Under the pieces are notes generated by a model. The model searched no databases, had not been told where the DNA came from, and was given only the letters and a program-made list of their open reading frames with translations. From Spisula solida (lineage: Eukaryota > Mollusca > Bivalvia > Venerida > Mactridae): DNA of 64,000 nt. Shown in pieces: positions 23,763 to 36,012 of this stretch. Positions within the stretch are counted from its first letter, which is position 1. Each line of letters begins with the position of its first letter. The translations under genes and the position numbers were made by a program. Where the stretch lies: assembly GCA_947247005.1 (NCBI GenBank), contig OX365955.1, positions 43,379,822-43,443,821 of the forward strand, read 5' to 3'.

Positions 23763-24605
23763 TACAGCAAGTAGCTTTATTCCGTTCAAATCATGCATTA
23801 ATTCCATTTTAATTTTCATTTAAAGTATTTTCATCTGTATATAAAATATACTAGATCTACCTAAAACCCCTTCCGGTTAACCAGGTCAGCTGAATCATTG
23901 ATCGGTCGGTGGGTCTGCATCTGATATGACATTTAACTACTGCTATTAAAGTTTGTCCTGTGATTTCAAAGAGCAAATAGGTACTGGGTGATACTTGTAC
24001 AATTGACACGACGTCAGGATGGAGATCGCTCCGCCCATTTATTATTGCTCCGCCCATTTATTTCTGGAAGGCAGTCTGTCGGAGGTTTACAAACGAATCC
24101 ATTGTATGATGCGAACACGTGCAAAATGTCTGAAATGATTTTTCAACCAAAATATGAATTATTAACGCAACGTTTAGGTCATCTGACGGCCCTGAATAAA
24201 AAATAAAAATGATAAAAATGGCTTTATAGACATACTTAATGTATCTAGACCTATTAAACTATCAAATGATAGATAGACAATGTTGAAAAACATAATCATA
24301 ATATCGATAGGACTATAGATAATTATGTTTGCCAAATGATCAATCAAGTAATCATTTTCTGTGAAGTTTTTCTAAAAAGAGCGCTAAACCTTTTACATGC
24401 TTGAAAAACTAAATTTTATAATGTGTTTATATTAAGTTAATGAATGAATTATACATTATGCAAAATATAATACGGTTATTCGCTTTCGAGAAAGCATAAA
24501 GAAAAATGGGTATAATCGATTCAAGGCCACGCTCGTAAAATCTAATTAAAATGTAGAATTATTGATTTCTTTCATGCTTTCAGAACATTAACTTTTTCAA
24601 ATCTC

Positions 24606-24680
24606 CAGGGTACTGTTTTATCAAAGCACTTGCAAAAGTCGTAAACTTACGATCTAATTTAAATTATATATTATTTGTAT
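24606..24680. mobile_element. TIR element fragment, GGTACTGTTTTATCAAAGCA family
   Basis: One end, GGGTACTGTTTTATCAAAGC followed by CGTAAACTTACG, matches the ends of 37143-37393 and 63703-63953. No second end located. Confidence 0.6.
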
Positions 24681-25129
24681 ACAATTCTGAAGTGTGGTAA
24701 AGGGATCTGTAATAACGTTACTAATAACTTACCCAATTACTTCAAATAAAGAAACACGAAGCACGCTCGTTCTGGAAATGTATGATACGTATGGCTGGAC
24801 CTGTTACAGTCCGGAGACTACTCATTTTAAGGCTAACAACACAATCTCATTGAATAGAGAGACCCGTACTCGGGAACACGAAGAACTCGAGTTCGATATC
24901 TCAAACTGATTACTCCACAGCTACTAGTAACTCAACTTGTGTAAAAAATGACTTTCAAGAGTTGAGTACGATATTTGACTTTGCTATTGCCATTGGATAA
25001 GTCTTGTTTCGTAATGCTCGTACCCATTTCGGACTGGAACATAAAAAAGTCACACATTTTCGAGGACTTCTTACATCCGTTCAGCCGTTCAGCCACCCTT
25101 CGACATTTTAACTTCCCCTAGGTCATTTG

Positions 25130-25400
25130 GCTACCTATGGAAACCAGCGTTCGAGTCCACTGTAGAGACTATTTCTCTCCTGGTGGATGTGTAGCCAATA
25201 TCGATCTGCGGCGCCAGAACTATCGGACATCTTTAGACGCAGCCCTCACAGGTACCATTTCACATAATTGTCGAGTGGAGCATTCCGGGTTATTCTTACT
25301 CAGAGAAATTAAGCAGATGTCCAGACGAAAGTTGAACCCGGGACATTTCGACCCCGAAGCGAGGGCCCTACCTCTAGGCCACCGCTCCCCACTTTACATG
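25130..25400 (-). mobile_element. tRNA-derived SINE (family 1)
   Basis: Shares CAGAGAAATTAAGCAG and the GAACCCGGGACxTxTCGAxCCC block with 36520-36710. On the minus strand this contains a B-box-like element. It ends about 85 bp before coding exon 25486 of FAM221A copy C. Confidence 0.65.
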
Positions 25401-25485
25401 AACATGTGTCTGTATGCAAGAATCTTTGGTATAAATAGTTGAAGGACATGTTTATCTATCTACTAGTACATGTATATATTTGCAG

Positions 25486-28400
25486 GATTGTCGGTGAAGA
25501 CGATGGCGGGAAACTCTTCACACCGGAGGAATTTGAGGAGTACAAAAAGAAAGTATTGCCAATGGTGAGATACAACTTTCAAACATTAATGAATTCATGT
25601 CTACGTTTATAAGAACAAAATGTTGCTTCGGTCATTCTCTTCCATAGTCTTCCGTTATTTGCTAGTACAGTGTAGACTGCACGTACGTATTTTAGAAACA
25701 TTGATTCAGTTTGCAAATTATAAATTACTTTATTGATATTTCTCATAAATCATACAGTATCGTCGTTTGGAGCCATATATATATAACTGCCACCACTTAA
25801 CTTTAAGATTTCATGAAAACTTTCGTTAAAATGATGGGATATTTCATGAAAAAATATGGTTATCATGAAGACAGATAAATTATCTGAACACGAAATTCTG
25901 CTTGTTAGTTCTCTGAACTGACACCACATAAAGATGATGCTTTCGCGAAACTAAATAACTTTTTCATGAAAGCATAACAATGTTTCGCAAAACGTAAAGG
26001 TGTTTTGGTGAAAATAATCGACTTTCGTGAAAAGTTTCGCGAAACGTAAAATGTCTTCGTAAAAAATAATACAGGCCAAAGCAGTAACTGGCAATTTTTC
26101 ACGTTAAGATATTTATCTTGCATTGATAATATTTTTCTGTTTTCATGAAATCCCTTGTTAATTTCACGAAATATTTCATGAAAATTAATAGTTATGTGGT
26201 GGCAGTTATATGGCTCCATATCGTCGTAAACGATTTCATCTTTTTAATTCATTTTTTTCTCTTAAGATCTAATATCAAGGAGAGCAGCACTTGCTTAAAG
26301 CCTAGGTCCCACTTAGGAATTCCATATCGGCGATGTTCGCCCGATTTCTTCCGATACCACCGATTCATCACAATTCCTTCTGATATCACAAACTGTCTCA
26401 TGACTTCACCGAAGCTTCCCCTAAACAACGAGGAACCTGTTCCCGATGTCCTGATAGCTCATAAATTTCCATTGGGGGTACATCGCCAAGGCACAAAATG
26501 TTAAGTGGGACCTAGGCTTAAGGGAACACATACAGAATTATGAAAATGCCGTCAAGATTCGCACATCTTCGCACTTATTAACTAGATCTACAATTTACTT
26601 CAAAACAAAAATGGAATCAAACATTTTATTTTAACAGCGTATGAAGAATCGGTTGTACACGTGTTTTGTAGCACCAACAGGAATGGACTGTAAGCTGGTT
26701 GGTCCAGAAACACCATGTTTCTGTAAACACAGGTACATGTTCATCATATTACTAATTAAAATTTATAAAAAGTATAGGGCTAATAATTTATTTTAGGTCG
26801 ATTGTAAACAATTATTTTCAACTTATATTAATCACTCTCGACACCTCATTCCTGATGTTATCCATCGCCACGAGGGTATGAGAGAAGAGAAGCCAGTTTC
26901 CCTTTTCCACACTGTATACATATGGAACAATTATAGTTTTATCCTTTAGGCCGATTACATCTTTTGTTGAATTTGAGTGTGATTTACGGAAGAACGGATA
27001 AAATGTATACTGTACAACAAAAGCTTGAACATCCATGAAAACATGTTTTATGATACAATGTTCGGCAAATGTCCTCACGATTCAAATTGCGTATAGACTT
27101 AATAAACAACGACGATATTCGTAGTTACAACCAAATACATTTATCAAACACATTTGCATTGTAAACACGTTTCACTTAGTCATAACAACAATTCATCATA
27201 TACTTCGGATATGTCGAGCACCTGGCTTATCTCGAGCATTTGGCTTGTCCCGATGGGTACTCGTGATGACGAGGTTTTACTGTGTATATCAAATTATCAA
27301 TATGTCTGTATTGAACAGTGGATATTAAGTAACGGTATCATAAACTCAACAGAATATCTTTAAAAAAACAGGACGAAAAAATAGCTGATACAATTATTAT
27401 ACAAGTCATAACTTATACACACTTGGAAATTAATTGACTAAAACGTTTCTTGACCAATATTTTCAGATACAAAGAGCATAAGACAGACTTCGAAGAAATT
27501 CCTAAAGGTCGACCAATAAAACTACCATGCCGAGCATCAAAATGTAAATGTGTGAGCTATCATTATGTTCCTCTAAATGGTTCACAACCAATCCGCTGTC
27601 ATTGTAAACATACTGCTGATGAACACCAAGAGGCGGGAAAATTTGTGTGCAAGAAAGGTAAATCTTTTTCATGAAATATCTTCATTTGCTTTCGTCTTGT
27701 TAGATAAACTTATACACTTCTGATGTATGTTATAATGTATCATTCTCATGGTGTTGGTGACTGGTGAAGCTTGTATGATTTAAACAAAAACAAAAAGACA
27801 CATATATGAATTGAAAGATGGCTTTATTTTGTAAACCCAGAGACCATATACATAGTACAAGGCTCAAACACAGTAAATAAAAATATGTATATGAAAAAGA
27901 TGCTAAATAGAGCCTAAATGACCCTGCAGTCCCGCGACAGGCTGTCAGAGAGAGTGTCACATTTTCTTGCTCGTTTTTATATGAAACATAATAAACTGTC
28001 CTTGTAACTTGTACTTATGGTCCGTGATTGTTTTTTCTTTGTTGTGAGGTATATTTTGTCGTGCATTTCGTGCTCTGCTGTGTCTGTTGGGTGCTACCTT
28101 CATTCTACACAAGGGGCATAACTCTAGGGTGATTTTGTAAGGAGTTATGTTTTTTTAACTTAGTCATTTTGGTTAAAGTTTTTTTAAAAAATCAATATTT
28201 GGTTTACTGTCAATGCTATGGCATTGAAACTTTACACAATTATTTATTGTCATTAGTACGGAGTTATGGCCCTTTTTAATTTAGACATTTTGGTTAAGTT
28301 TTTAATAAAGTTTAATATTTTGTTTACTCTCAATCGTAATGTAACTTGGTAGGCATATTATATATAGTATTTATACCCTATGACATTAACATCATAGTCG

Positions 28401-31400
28401 AGTTTACTAGACAAGTCATATAACTATAAGATTGTTTTGTAAGGAGTTATGGCCCTTTTTGAACTTACACAATTTGCTAAATTAAAGTACGTGTTTATAC
28501 TATCAGCATCGCACTTCGGGGTCATATGTCCCTTACACTGACAGGTCTTGTTCATTATGTTTCTGATAAGAAGATTTTTTTCAAACAATAAAATTGGCGT
28601 ATCCATGTTAAGGAGACCATCAGATTCGCAGAGGCGGCTTAGCTTAAACCCATGTCCCACTGAGGAATTCCTCATCGGCGATATTCTGTCGATTTCTTCC
28701 GATACCTCCCGATTCATCACGATTCATTCCTTTATCACAAATTGTCTCATGACTTCCCCGAAGCTTCCCCTGGAACACGATGGACCTGTTCTCGGCGTCT
28801 CAAAAACTCATTTTAAATGTCTATCGGGAGTACATCGCCGAGGCAAAAAAATGTTCAGTGGGACCTAGGCTTTATGTGAGACACAATGTAACCTATCTAC
28901 CGTCCGACTTTACTGCTCAGTGTTGCTATTTGTCACAAGCTTCCCTCTACTACGGAAAACTGAAAATCATTTAAGTGTACAGTAAAACCTCAGTAAGACG
29001 AACAGCGATTACTCGAGCAACCGGCCTATGTCGAGCAAATTTCAAAGTCCCGGCTTATTTGAATACTAGTAGAAGAAACTCTAGATGTATATTTTATACG
29101 AAAGACTCGCCTGTGGTGTTTATAATTATGTCAACATTTCAGCTGGATGTACGAAATGTACCGGTTTTAAAAGTTCGTTTACGTGTGGTTGTGGATCACC
29201 TGTTAGTCAGCATACCATGATTGTAGAGACTGCTGATGAACGTGAAGCTAGGGGTCATCCACTGGGGGAAGCCACGCCCTACGCTGCCATGGGCGGGATT
29301 ACAGGCTTCTCATCACTCGCTGAAGGCTATCAGAGACTGGATCCGAGCGGAAAAGGTTTGTTACACGATACAGCTCTGTCGTTAAAATACACATTTGTTT
29401 TTCTTTTCTATTTTCCTTTAAATCCACATTAGGTTCTGTTGAGTACCAAAGGTTGAATACACCATAAGATTTAAAAAAAAAAAGAATACAACCTCTAGTT
29501 GGTTTGTTTACAAAATGATGAATTCTAAACAAAAAATGCACAATTTATAATCTAAGAGAAGCAACTCTTGCAAAATTAGTATTTTGTCATCCATACATTT
29601 TACTAAAATGTGATTTTTGGCATACTATTTCGACAGATACATTTAACATTCTGTCGTCAATTATTGGTCATTTGTGAAAAATATCCTAATTCTGTGCAAC
29701 TAGTCTGATCGAAAAAAGGTCTTGGGAGAGTTAATGTGGCTTTAATAACTTCGATCTAAACGGACCATTACGTCATGGGTGTGGCAACTTTAGCAGTCAG
29801 GAAACGTAGATATATGGTTAACGGATTTAAAAACGCGACACTTGGGTATGGTGGCATATTTTAGGAAAACAAATTCTCATATAAAATGTATTTGTATATT
29901 CGTAAAGGCTAATTCAATATCGTCATGTTGATACCAAACTTAATAAAATCCAACGAGTATTAACTAAATTATCGTACGAAAAAGACATTGGTCCAGAAAA
30001 CAAAAGTAACAGTAGCATTGGTTTTATCGTTGAAGATGACCAGCCTGCATAACAGATCGAATATTTACGTAAGGCTAGTCTAACTTCTATATACAAATTC
30101 TAAATTAAATTGAATATGATAAATGACATATCCAACTTTCATTCAAAATGTGTCTATATGACATGGAAACATTGTTGCAGGAACAATACACCGTTGTCTA
30201 ATAGACCTACTTATAAATGTTTTTATGGTCAAAGGGAGGTAACCATGTAAGGAATTTTGGTCAGAATGCGACTTTTGTTTTCTGGATCGACGTATTGATT
30301 ATACTATATATTTGTTAATACTCATCTCATTTTTATCATCTTAGTACCAAAATGACACCAATACTTTTACCTTTAACCTGCACTATCCCAATACCGACAT
30401 AAACTTGAATTGCCTGCTATAAAACAACATACCGAAGTGTCGCGTTTTTAAATCCGTTTAGTATACATTTATTAAGGCTTCAGTAAATAATTGACTAAAA
30501 CACACAACAGACAGTAAAATGTATAAACAAATAATGGTCAATACTTTCGATATTTCAATGTAATACATTGACATGTAAATAAAATAATCATGTGTTCTAT
30601 CCTAATAGGGGCTCCAAGTAAAGGTTTTTTAGAACAATCTGTGACGTCATCGGACAATCCATTTCTACGTGGTAACGTTCATGCTATTCGACAACATCAG
30701 ATGAACAAGAAACAAACAGGTATTATTCAATTAAAATGTATTCACCTTTTGGAAACGAATTTGCAACTAAAAGAGTGTCATGTGCTGCCGTGAATTCTTA
30801 ACAACGTGTATTCGTAAAGCCTAGGTCCCACTGAGAAATTCCTCATCGGCGATGTTCTCCCGATATCATCCGATACCACCCAATTTATCACAATTCCTTC
30901 CGATATCACAAATTGTCTCATGACTTTCCCGAAGCTTCCCCTAGACCACGGGGAATCTGTTCGGGAGTACATCGCCGCCAAAAATTGCTCAATGGGACCT
31001 AGGCTTAAGTTAAAACGAATCAGTAAATGGAATATGTGCCGATAGCTGTAGAATAGAATGGTCCATTACCTAGAGTAAACCCATGGACATCCACTTTCAT
31101 TTTTTCAATACGCCAATTCATTTCATTTATCATTAATATTCATTTATTTGTTAGTAAAGTAATGTATTGTAATCAGTTATTACTTCGAGATGAGTAATTA
31201 TAAGTATGCACGTACATTGTACAATGTATAATATAATTATGCAAGTATGTAAAGATTTTAATGGTATGCCTTATAAATATTTAACCTATATCAACCATTG
31301 ACATTTTTTAACCATTGACGCGTTTGAGTTAATGATGACGTATTGTCTATTAAACAGCATCTAAGTGGAAAATATAAATATTTTTACTAAAGCCTCGTTC

Positions 31401-33047
31401 TCACTGTCCGAGTTCAGGTCCCGGTACGCCCCAGATGACCTCGGATGTTCAGGGTGCCGTTACAAACGGGGTCTCACCGGGGATTCTAAACCGGGACTGT
31501 GAGAACGGGGCTTTAAGTTGAAATTCGTGATGCGCGTATTTTCCGCTATTTGAAGAGTATCCATGTTTTCATTGTGATGTATGCATGGTGCAGCAAAAAC
31601 TATGCCAACAATTAACTACATGTATATACGTACATGTATATCCTTTCCGCTACCATAGCGTACTAATGCAGACTCGCCGGGATGGCCATTTCGGCCTTCC
31701 GTTGTTTTCGACCTAAATGCCCAAATTCGGGAATTTTGCTGTCATGGGTACACGGGCATCCCAGACTAAAGGGTATTACGGGCCCAGGGTCGTGCACAGG
31801 TTTTTGGGCCCACTGGACCCCTTTAAAGAGGGTTTTGAACGTAGATTTGCCAAAACTGAAATTACTGGTCCTACCCGCCTTTGCGGTACGATTCCCTGTG
31901 GAATTGCATTAACATTTATCGCCAAAAAGTTTTTAATTTTCTGTAGTAGGAATATAGGGTTAGACAAAGGGGTCAGGATCAATGCACTAAAGGGGCCCAA
32001 AAGTAGGCCTGTCAAGCTAAAAAAAAGGGTCACCGTCACATCGTCATTTCCGGTGAACTTTAGTCGAAACCTTGACAATGGTTGCTACTTTCGGTTTGGT
32101 GTGGGTGTGTAGCATCCGGATGTATCGAGTTTTATCAGTACTGCAAGTCAATAGTGTCTCAGGGACGGGGTATAGGGACCATATGAATTTCTCATAGCCC
32201 TCCAAAAAATCGTGGTAGTGGAAAGGATATATGATATGGTACCGTATACAAGTTGGTATAGTATAGTAGAGCATTTAAGTTGAATTCATGTTATGTTTCC
32301 TGTAGGCCATTTAACTGGACCAGAAGATGAGATATTTGACGATATTGGTGAACGAGTTTCATCCAGACGTCGTGATGGCGAGGACGAAATGGCTTATTTT
32401 GAAAGACGTTACCAGGAACGGGTGCGTATGAATACATGCAATCGGTCTTAGTCAACATTCATGATCATAAAAAGTAGTTCATACAGATCTTTGGCACCGT
32501 GAATATTAAACATTTCGACTTAGTTTTTAAACATTCGTCATCATAAAAAGTAGTTCTTACGGATCTTTTTTGGCTATTATATATTATAAACATTTCGACT
32601 TACTTTGCATGTTTGATTGCAATACATTAGTGCAGGAAATTAAAACTACAATGTATAGTTCGCCGGAGATAACTCTAGCCTTATCAATAAACAAACAAAG
32701 CAAATTATAAACACTGCACGGTCGACTGGATCCCAGTTATCAGTGTAGAATTAAAGAGTATATCGTAAAAAGTGTATGAGCACAAGATTGAATAAAAAGA
32801 ATATCGAAAATGTATTTAATTTTCATTTTCATTTGTAAACAAAGGCTGGTGTTATCTCCGGCGAACTATAGTTATTTTTTCTCGAGTTGCTTTTGTTATG
32901 ATTTAGTATCCCATTGTATTCGTTTTTCTGTTCCTATAGCAACGGAACCAACCATCTGGTACCCCGATTGATTCACAAATGGATCGTTTGAACATTGGAA
33001 GTAGACAGGCGATTGAGGAAAAACCAAGATCAGGGCGCAAAAAGTGA
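25486..33047 (+). CDS. FAM221A: FAM221A ortholog, copy C (7 exons found, N-terminus incomplete)
   Basis: Exons 25486-25564, 26638-26732, 27467-27657, 29143-29355, 30609-30719, 32306-32421 and 32940-33047 (stop TGA 33045) join in one frame to 303 residues. The order follows the vertebrate FAM221A protein as I remember it: IVGEDDGGKLFTPEEFEEY at the N-terminal end, MKNRLYTCF, GMDCKLVGPETPCFC, RPIKLPCR, CKCVSYHYVPLNGSQPIRCH, CTKCTGF, CGCG, AAMGGITGFSSLAEGYQRLD, then an acidic DDMAYF-type segment (EDEMAYFERRYQER) and a basic tail. Family length is about 300 residues, so only a short N-terminal exon is missing. All introns are GT-AG. Cellular function of the family is not established; the conserved Cys/His pairs suggest a metal-binding fold. 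Confidence 0.92.
25768..26219. mobile_element. Mutator-like non-autonomous element with 9-bp target duplication
   Basis: Inverted ends TGGAGCCATATA...AACTGCCACCAC and their complement. The 9-bp sequence TATCGTCGT flanks both sides (25758 and 26219/26220), the duplication length typical of MULEs. The interior holds nine TTCnnGAA palindromes. Located in the intron after the exon ending 25564 of FAM221A copy C. Confidence 0.8.
26296..26521. mobile_element. MITE, GCCTAGGTCCCACT family, copy 1
   Basis: Inverted ends AAAGCCTAGGTCCCACTTA and TAAGTGGGACCTAGGCTTA; interior CGGCGATGTTC, ACAAACTGTCTCATGACTTC and GTACATCGCC. Four fuller relatives lie in the window. Confidence 0.9.
27104..27290 (-). mobile_element. 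Tigger/pogo-type MITE, CAGTAAAACCTCGTT family
   Basis: The right end GACGAGGTTTTACTGT and interior ATGTCGAGCACCTGGCTTAT are the complement of copies at 34971-35220 and 54187-54390. CAGTnAAACCTC ends with TA flanks suit pogo/Tigger-like elements. Confidence 0.7.
28110..28465. repeat. Diverged repeat with GGAGTTATGGCCC units
   Basis: AGGAGTTATG(T/G) and CATTTTGGTTAA(A)GTTTTT recur three times with about 160-bp spacing. Related wording (ACCATAACTCTATATATGG) appears around 42150-42420. Confidence 0.5.
28643..28873. mobile_element. MITE, GCCTAGGTCCCACT family, copy 2
   Basis: Same interior as 26296-26521 with diverged left end CCCATGTCCCACTGAGG and right end CAGTGGGACCTAGGCTTTA. Intron of FAM221A copy C. 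Confidence 0.85.
28981..29045. mobile_element. Transposon end fragment, CAGTAAAACCTCAGTAAGAC
   Basis: About 60 bp matching 45380-45438 (GACGAACAGCGATTACTCGA). A solo terminus related to the CAGTAAAACCTC family, 100 bp upstream of coding exon 29143. Confidence 0.6.
29433..29745. repeat. Dispersed repeat shared with 50250-50545
   Basis: Both stretches share GTTGAGT(A)CC, ACACCATAAGAT, GAAGCAACTCTTGCAAAA, CCATACATTTTAC, CTGTCGTCAA and TTGGGAGAG in order. Family not recognised. Confidence 0.75.
29818..30460. mobile_element. TIR element, TTAACGGATTTAAAAACGCG family, long copy
   Basis: Ends TTAACGGATTTAAAAACGCG and CGCGTTTTTAAATCCGTT. An internally deleted relative lies at 44791-45039 and a diverged one at 58213-58447. 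Confidence 0.88.
30815..31008. mobile_element. MITE, GCCTAGGTCCCACT family, copy 3
   Basis: TAAAGCCTAGGTCCCACTGA to the inverted GGGACCTAGGCTTA, 194 bp, immediately 3' of FAM221A copy C exon 5. Confidence 0.88.
31389..31515. mobile_element. 127-bp GC-rich MITE
   Basis: Inverted ends AAAGCCTCGTTCTCAC and GTGAGAACGGGGCTTT. The interior is markedly GC-rich (GGTCCCGGTACGCCCCAG) compared with the flanking intron. Confidence 0.8.
31637..32231. mobile_element. MITE, ATATCCTTTCCGCTACCA family, copy 2 (595 bp)
   Basis: Same inverted ends and interior as the 20566 copy, with small deletions. It lies in intron 5 of FAM221A copy C, ending 75 bp before exon 6. Overlapping open frames (31682-32112) are repeat-derived. 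Confidence 0.9.
32654..32870. mobile_element. MITE, TATAGTTCGCCGGAGATAAC family, copy 1
   Basis: Inverted ends TATAGTTCGCCGGAGATAAC and GTTATCTCCGGCGAACTATA. The interior AACACTGCACGGTCGACTGG is shared with 38063-38256. In the last intron of FAM221A copy C, ending 69 bp before the final exon. Confidence 0.9.
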
Positions 33048-33131
33048 AACAAAGAATTAAATAATGGAAATACATTTGTGTACTTATAGATCATAAAAAT
33101 AGATCATCGGGTCACAGTCTAGAAACCGTAT

Positions 33132-33670
33132 CACTGCGGTATACCGTACACCGGATATCGCGCGTTAATTTGAGTACGATCATTACTTTTCGCGACATTC
33201 GACCGGAAACGAGTGTAAGTTAAGTCACGATATTTTCCAAACGACTGATTCCTTCACGCTTCTTAAATGGTTTTAAGCATCTTCAGATATTTATATAGCC
33301 ATAAAAGACATCAAACTAAAGCAGGTACTAGTATTTGTTTAAGTTAAATTTCCTTGAAAGGACGGCTGTTCACACTTAAATGCTGATCATGATGCTTCCA
33401 ATGTGTTTTGAATGATTGTATGACCAAGGTATTATTGTTTTTGAATTAAACTTTCCTTTTGTGGTGAGCCAAAATATGTTTAGTCCAATTTTCAGTAAAA
33501 ATGACGAAAGTACAAAAAAGATACTTACTAAAACAGATGTAAGTAGAGTATTGACTTTTACTGTACCGAGTATTGCCAAGCATATCGATTGTGTACGGAT
33601 TCTTGAACAAAATTATGACTACTTTACTCATTTACTCGCAATATCCAGTGTACCGGGGGTATACCGCAAT
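33132..33670. mobile_element. TIR element, GCGGTATACC family
   Basis: TGCGGTATACCGTACACCGG (left) and CCGGGGGTATACCGCA (right) are inverted, about 540 bp apart. Small open frames inside on both strands look fortuitous. Lies just 3' of FAM221A copy C. Confidence 0.75.
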
Positions 33671-33804
33671 GTGTATGACACTTCATTTTGTGACGCGAAA
33701 GATCAACGTGTATATATTTTATTTTTAACAATTCACCACTGCATACATCAATATGATTAAACTCGCTAAATTATTGTCCTTGGTAAATGATATTTATACT
33801 ACCT

Positions 33805-33915
33805 AGTACATTGAATCACAGGAACTTGCATTTATGATTTGAAAAAAATAATTTAATAGTACAGTAGGCCTAGTGAAAAAAAATCTCAAATTATTAATGC
33901 AAGTTCCTGTGATTG
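33805..33915. repeat. Inverted repeat around 110 bp
   Basis: ATTGAATCACAGGAACTTGC and its complement GCAAGTTCCTGTGATTGAAT enclose an AT-rich centre. Small MITE. Confidence 0.75.
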
Positions 33916-34960
33916 AATAAACTCGTGTGATATACGCACACATAATATGTGATGTTTAGATTGTTCATTATACATGTATAATTAAAATGCTAATTGACGG
34001 TTGACCATGTATTTATATGTAATTATGTTTTCATGTACATTTTGTATCTTTGTATACTCATGGGCACAATGCCTAATTGATTGTAAATAAACTGTAAACT
34101 GTAACTGTATTTATCTCAAGCAGTCTATGAGTGACGCTTCATATCATCTCTTGCCCATAATTATTTAATATAAAAGTAGGGGCTACTTACATATACATAT
34201 GCTATATAATCTTTTAAATTGATTGTATTTTCTTGCAAGTGTAGTCATAATTATTATGCAAATTCTTCCTATTTATGAATGGAATAAATTATAAGTTTTA
34301 TAACTTGTTTTCTGATCCCCATTGTCAAGGTAACGTGACACGTGACTAAACACGTGTTGGATTATGATTACATTATATAAAGAAATACACAAATATTAAC
34401 CAATATTATTAAACCGAATTGAACTGTGACCCATCAGACTTTTTATCGGACCCAAGAAGCCTTGAAGAAGGGTAACCCCATTTATCCTCTCCGTCTAATG
34501 GTTTTATAGGGGTCGGAGAATAATCCCCACAAACCCTTACAATATTGCATCAGACCGGCCATCAGACTTTCAGAACTGAACAAGCATAAAATTATGCTTG
34601 GAGTCTCAGATTAATGTGGTCAGATAATACCAAATAGTATATACCTATTACGTTACACGGATTCTGATTGGCTTAGACGGCCTGCACGAGGAGTCAATAT
34701 ATTTTCATATTCACCTCCTGAAACTGAGGCTGGGGTGAATATAACATTAGGTATCAAAATGATGTTTATCTTCGTACATCTATATATTATATTATTATAT
34801 TGTATATTACATTATTATATTATTACGTAGACACAATATATACCAAAATTACAAGTAGCACTATTTATAAAGTAATCGACTAACTAATGGAAGGGAGGTC
34901 ACTGTGTTGGAGATACGTGTAAATTAAGTAAACATTATAATTACGTGCCTTTTAGTATCA
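33916..34960. other. Stretch without identified gene
   Basis: AT-rich sequence with no supported exon or transposon end. TATATTATATTATTATAT simple sequence occurs near 34780-34830. Confidence 0.5.
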
Positions 34961-34970
34961 TATAATATAC

Positions 34971-35220
34971 AGTAAAACCTCGTTATCTCGAGGACTCATT
35001 GGGACAAGCCAAATGCTCGAGATAAGCCAGGTGCTCGACATATCCGGAGTCTATGATGAATTGTTGTTATGACTAAGTGTAACTGTGTATACAATGCAAA
35101 TGTGTTAGATACATGTATTTGGTTGCAACTACGAGTATCGTCATTGTTTATAAAGTCTTTACGGAATTTAAATCGTAAATTGAATCGGAATTTTCTGCTG
35201 TAAATGGAGGTCACTATATA
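34971..35220. mobile_element. Tigger/pogo-type MITE, CAGTAAAACCTCGTT family
   Basis: CAGTAAAACCTCGTTATCTC, then CAAATGCTCGAGATAAGCCA, aligns with 54187-54390 over about 180 bp and with 27104-27290 in reverse. Confidence 0.75.
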
Positions 35221-35485
35221 TGTTGGATATACGTGTAAATTCAGTAAGCTGTTTAATTACGTGCCTTGTAGTCTTATACAATATAAATTATATGTTTCAT
35301 ATATTATTTTTAAATACATCTAAGTTGGTTCCAGCAATTCGTTATTTGCTGTTTTACGGGGTCCTTTCTCTTATATTCCTGATAAACCTCGATGGGTATC
35401 GCGGGAATAATTGTTTGTATGGTTGATAACATAAATACATGCTCGAATACCAACCAGGGTACTCGTATATCGCTGGCTAAGAATT

Positions 35486-35513
35486 AAAAATGCTCTGTGG
35501 GACCTAGGCTTAA
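35486..35513. mobile_element. Right-end fragment of GCCTAGGTCCCACT MITE
   Basis: TCTGTGGGACCTAGGCTTAA, directly abutting a TATATCGCTGGCTAAGAATT fragment from another family: a junction of two broken elements. Confidence 0.6.
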
Positions 35514-35904
35514 ATCCTAATTTCATGACTAGTGTCTAAAAACTTTTTACTCGCATGAATCACGTGACGCACGCTTCGTAACTGGTACGTAACTGGTACG
35601 ATGCATGCGTCACGCGATTCTTCGTTGATCGCTTGGCTGCATTCCTGATCAAACTAAAACAACATCGTGGGTGAAAGTCTCGCCCTCGAGTATGTAGGTG
35701 TGGTTTAATAAGTTAAAACCCTCTTGGCAGGAGTGTTAAGTGTGATTAATATAACCAAAATATTTTATATATTAAATGAAATTGTATACACTGATACATT
35801 ATTTAAGGCGGGGTTTGATGCTTAGTAATAATAATAATAATAGCTTTATTTAAAGAAGATGACACATTAAGATCATACAAATTATACAAAAATGTGTCTT
35901 ATTA

Positions 35905-36012
35905 CATGTTATGTTATGTTATGTTATGTTATGTTATGTTATGTTATGTTATGTTATGTTATGTTATGTTATGTTATGTTATGTTATGTTATGTTATGTT
36001 ATGTTATGTTAT
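35905..36012. repeat. (TATGT)n pentanucleotide microsatellite
   Basis: About 22 uninterrupted TTATG units. The open frame through it (MLCYV repeats) is an artefact of the repeat. Confidence 0.97.

Noticed and set aside
33416..33760. 114-codon plus-strand frame
   Set aside because: It lies mostly within a delimited terminal-inverted-repeat element and overlaps other frames; no family.
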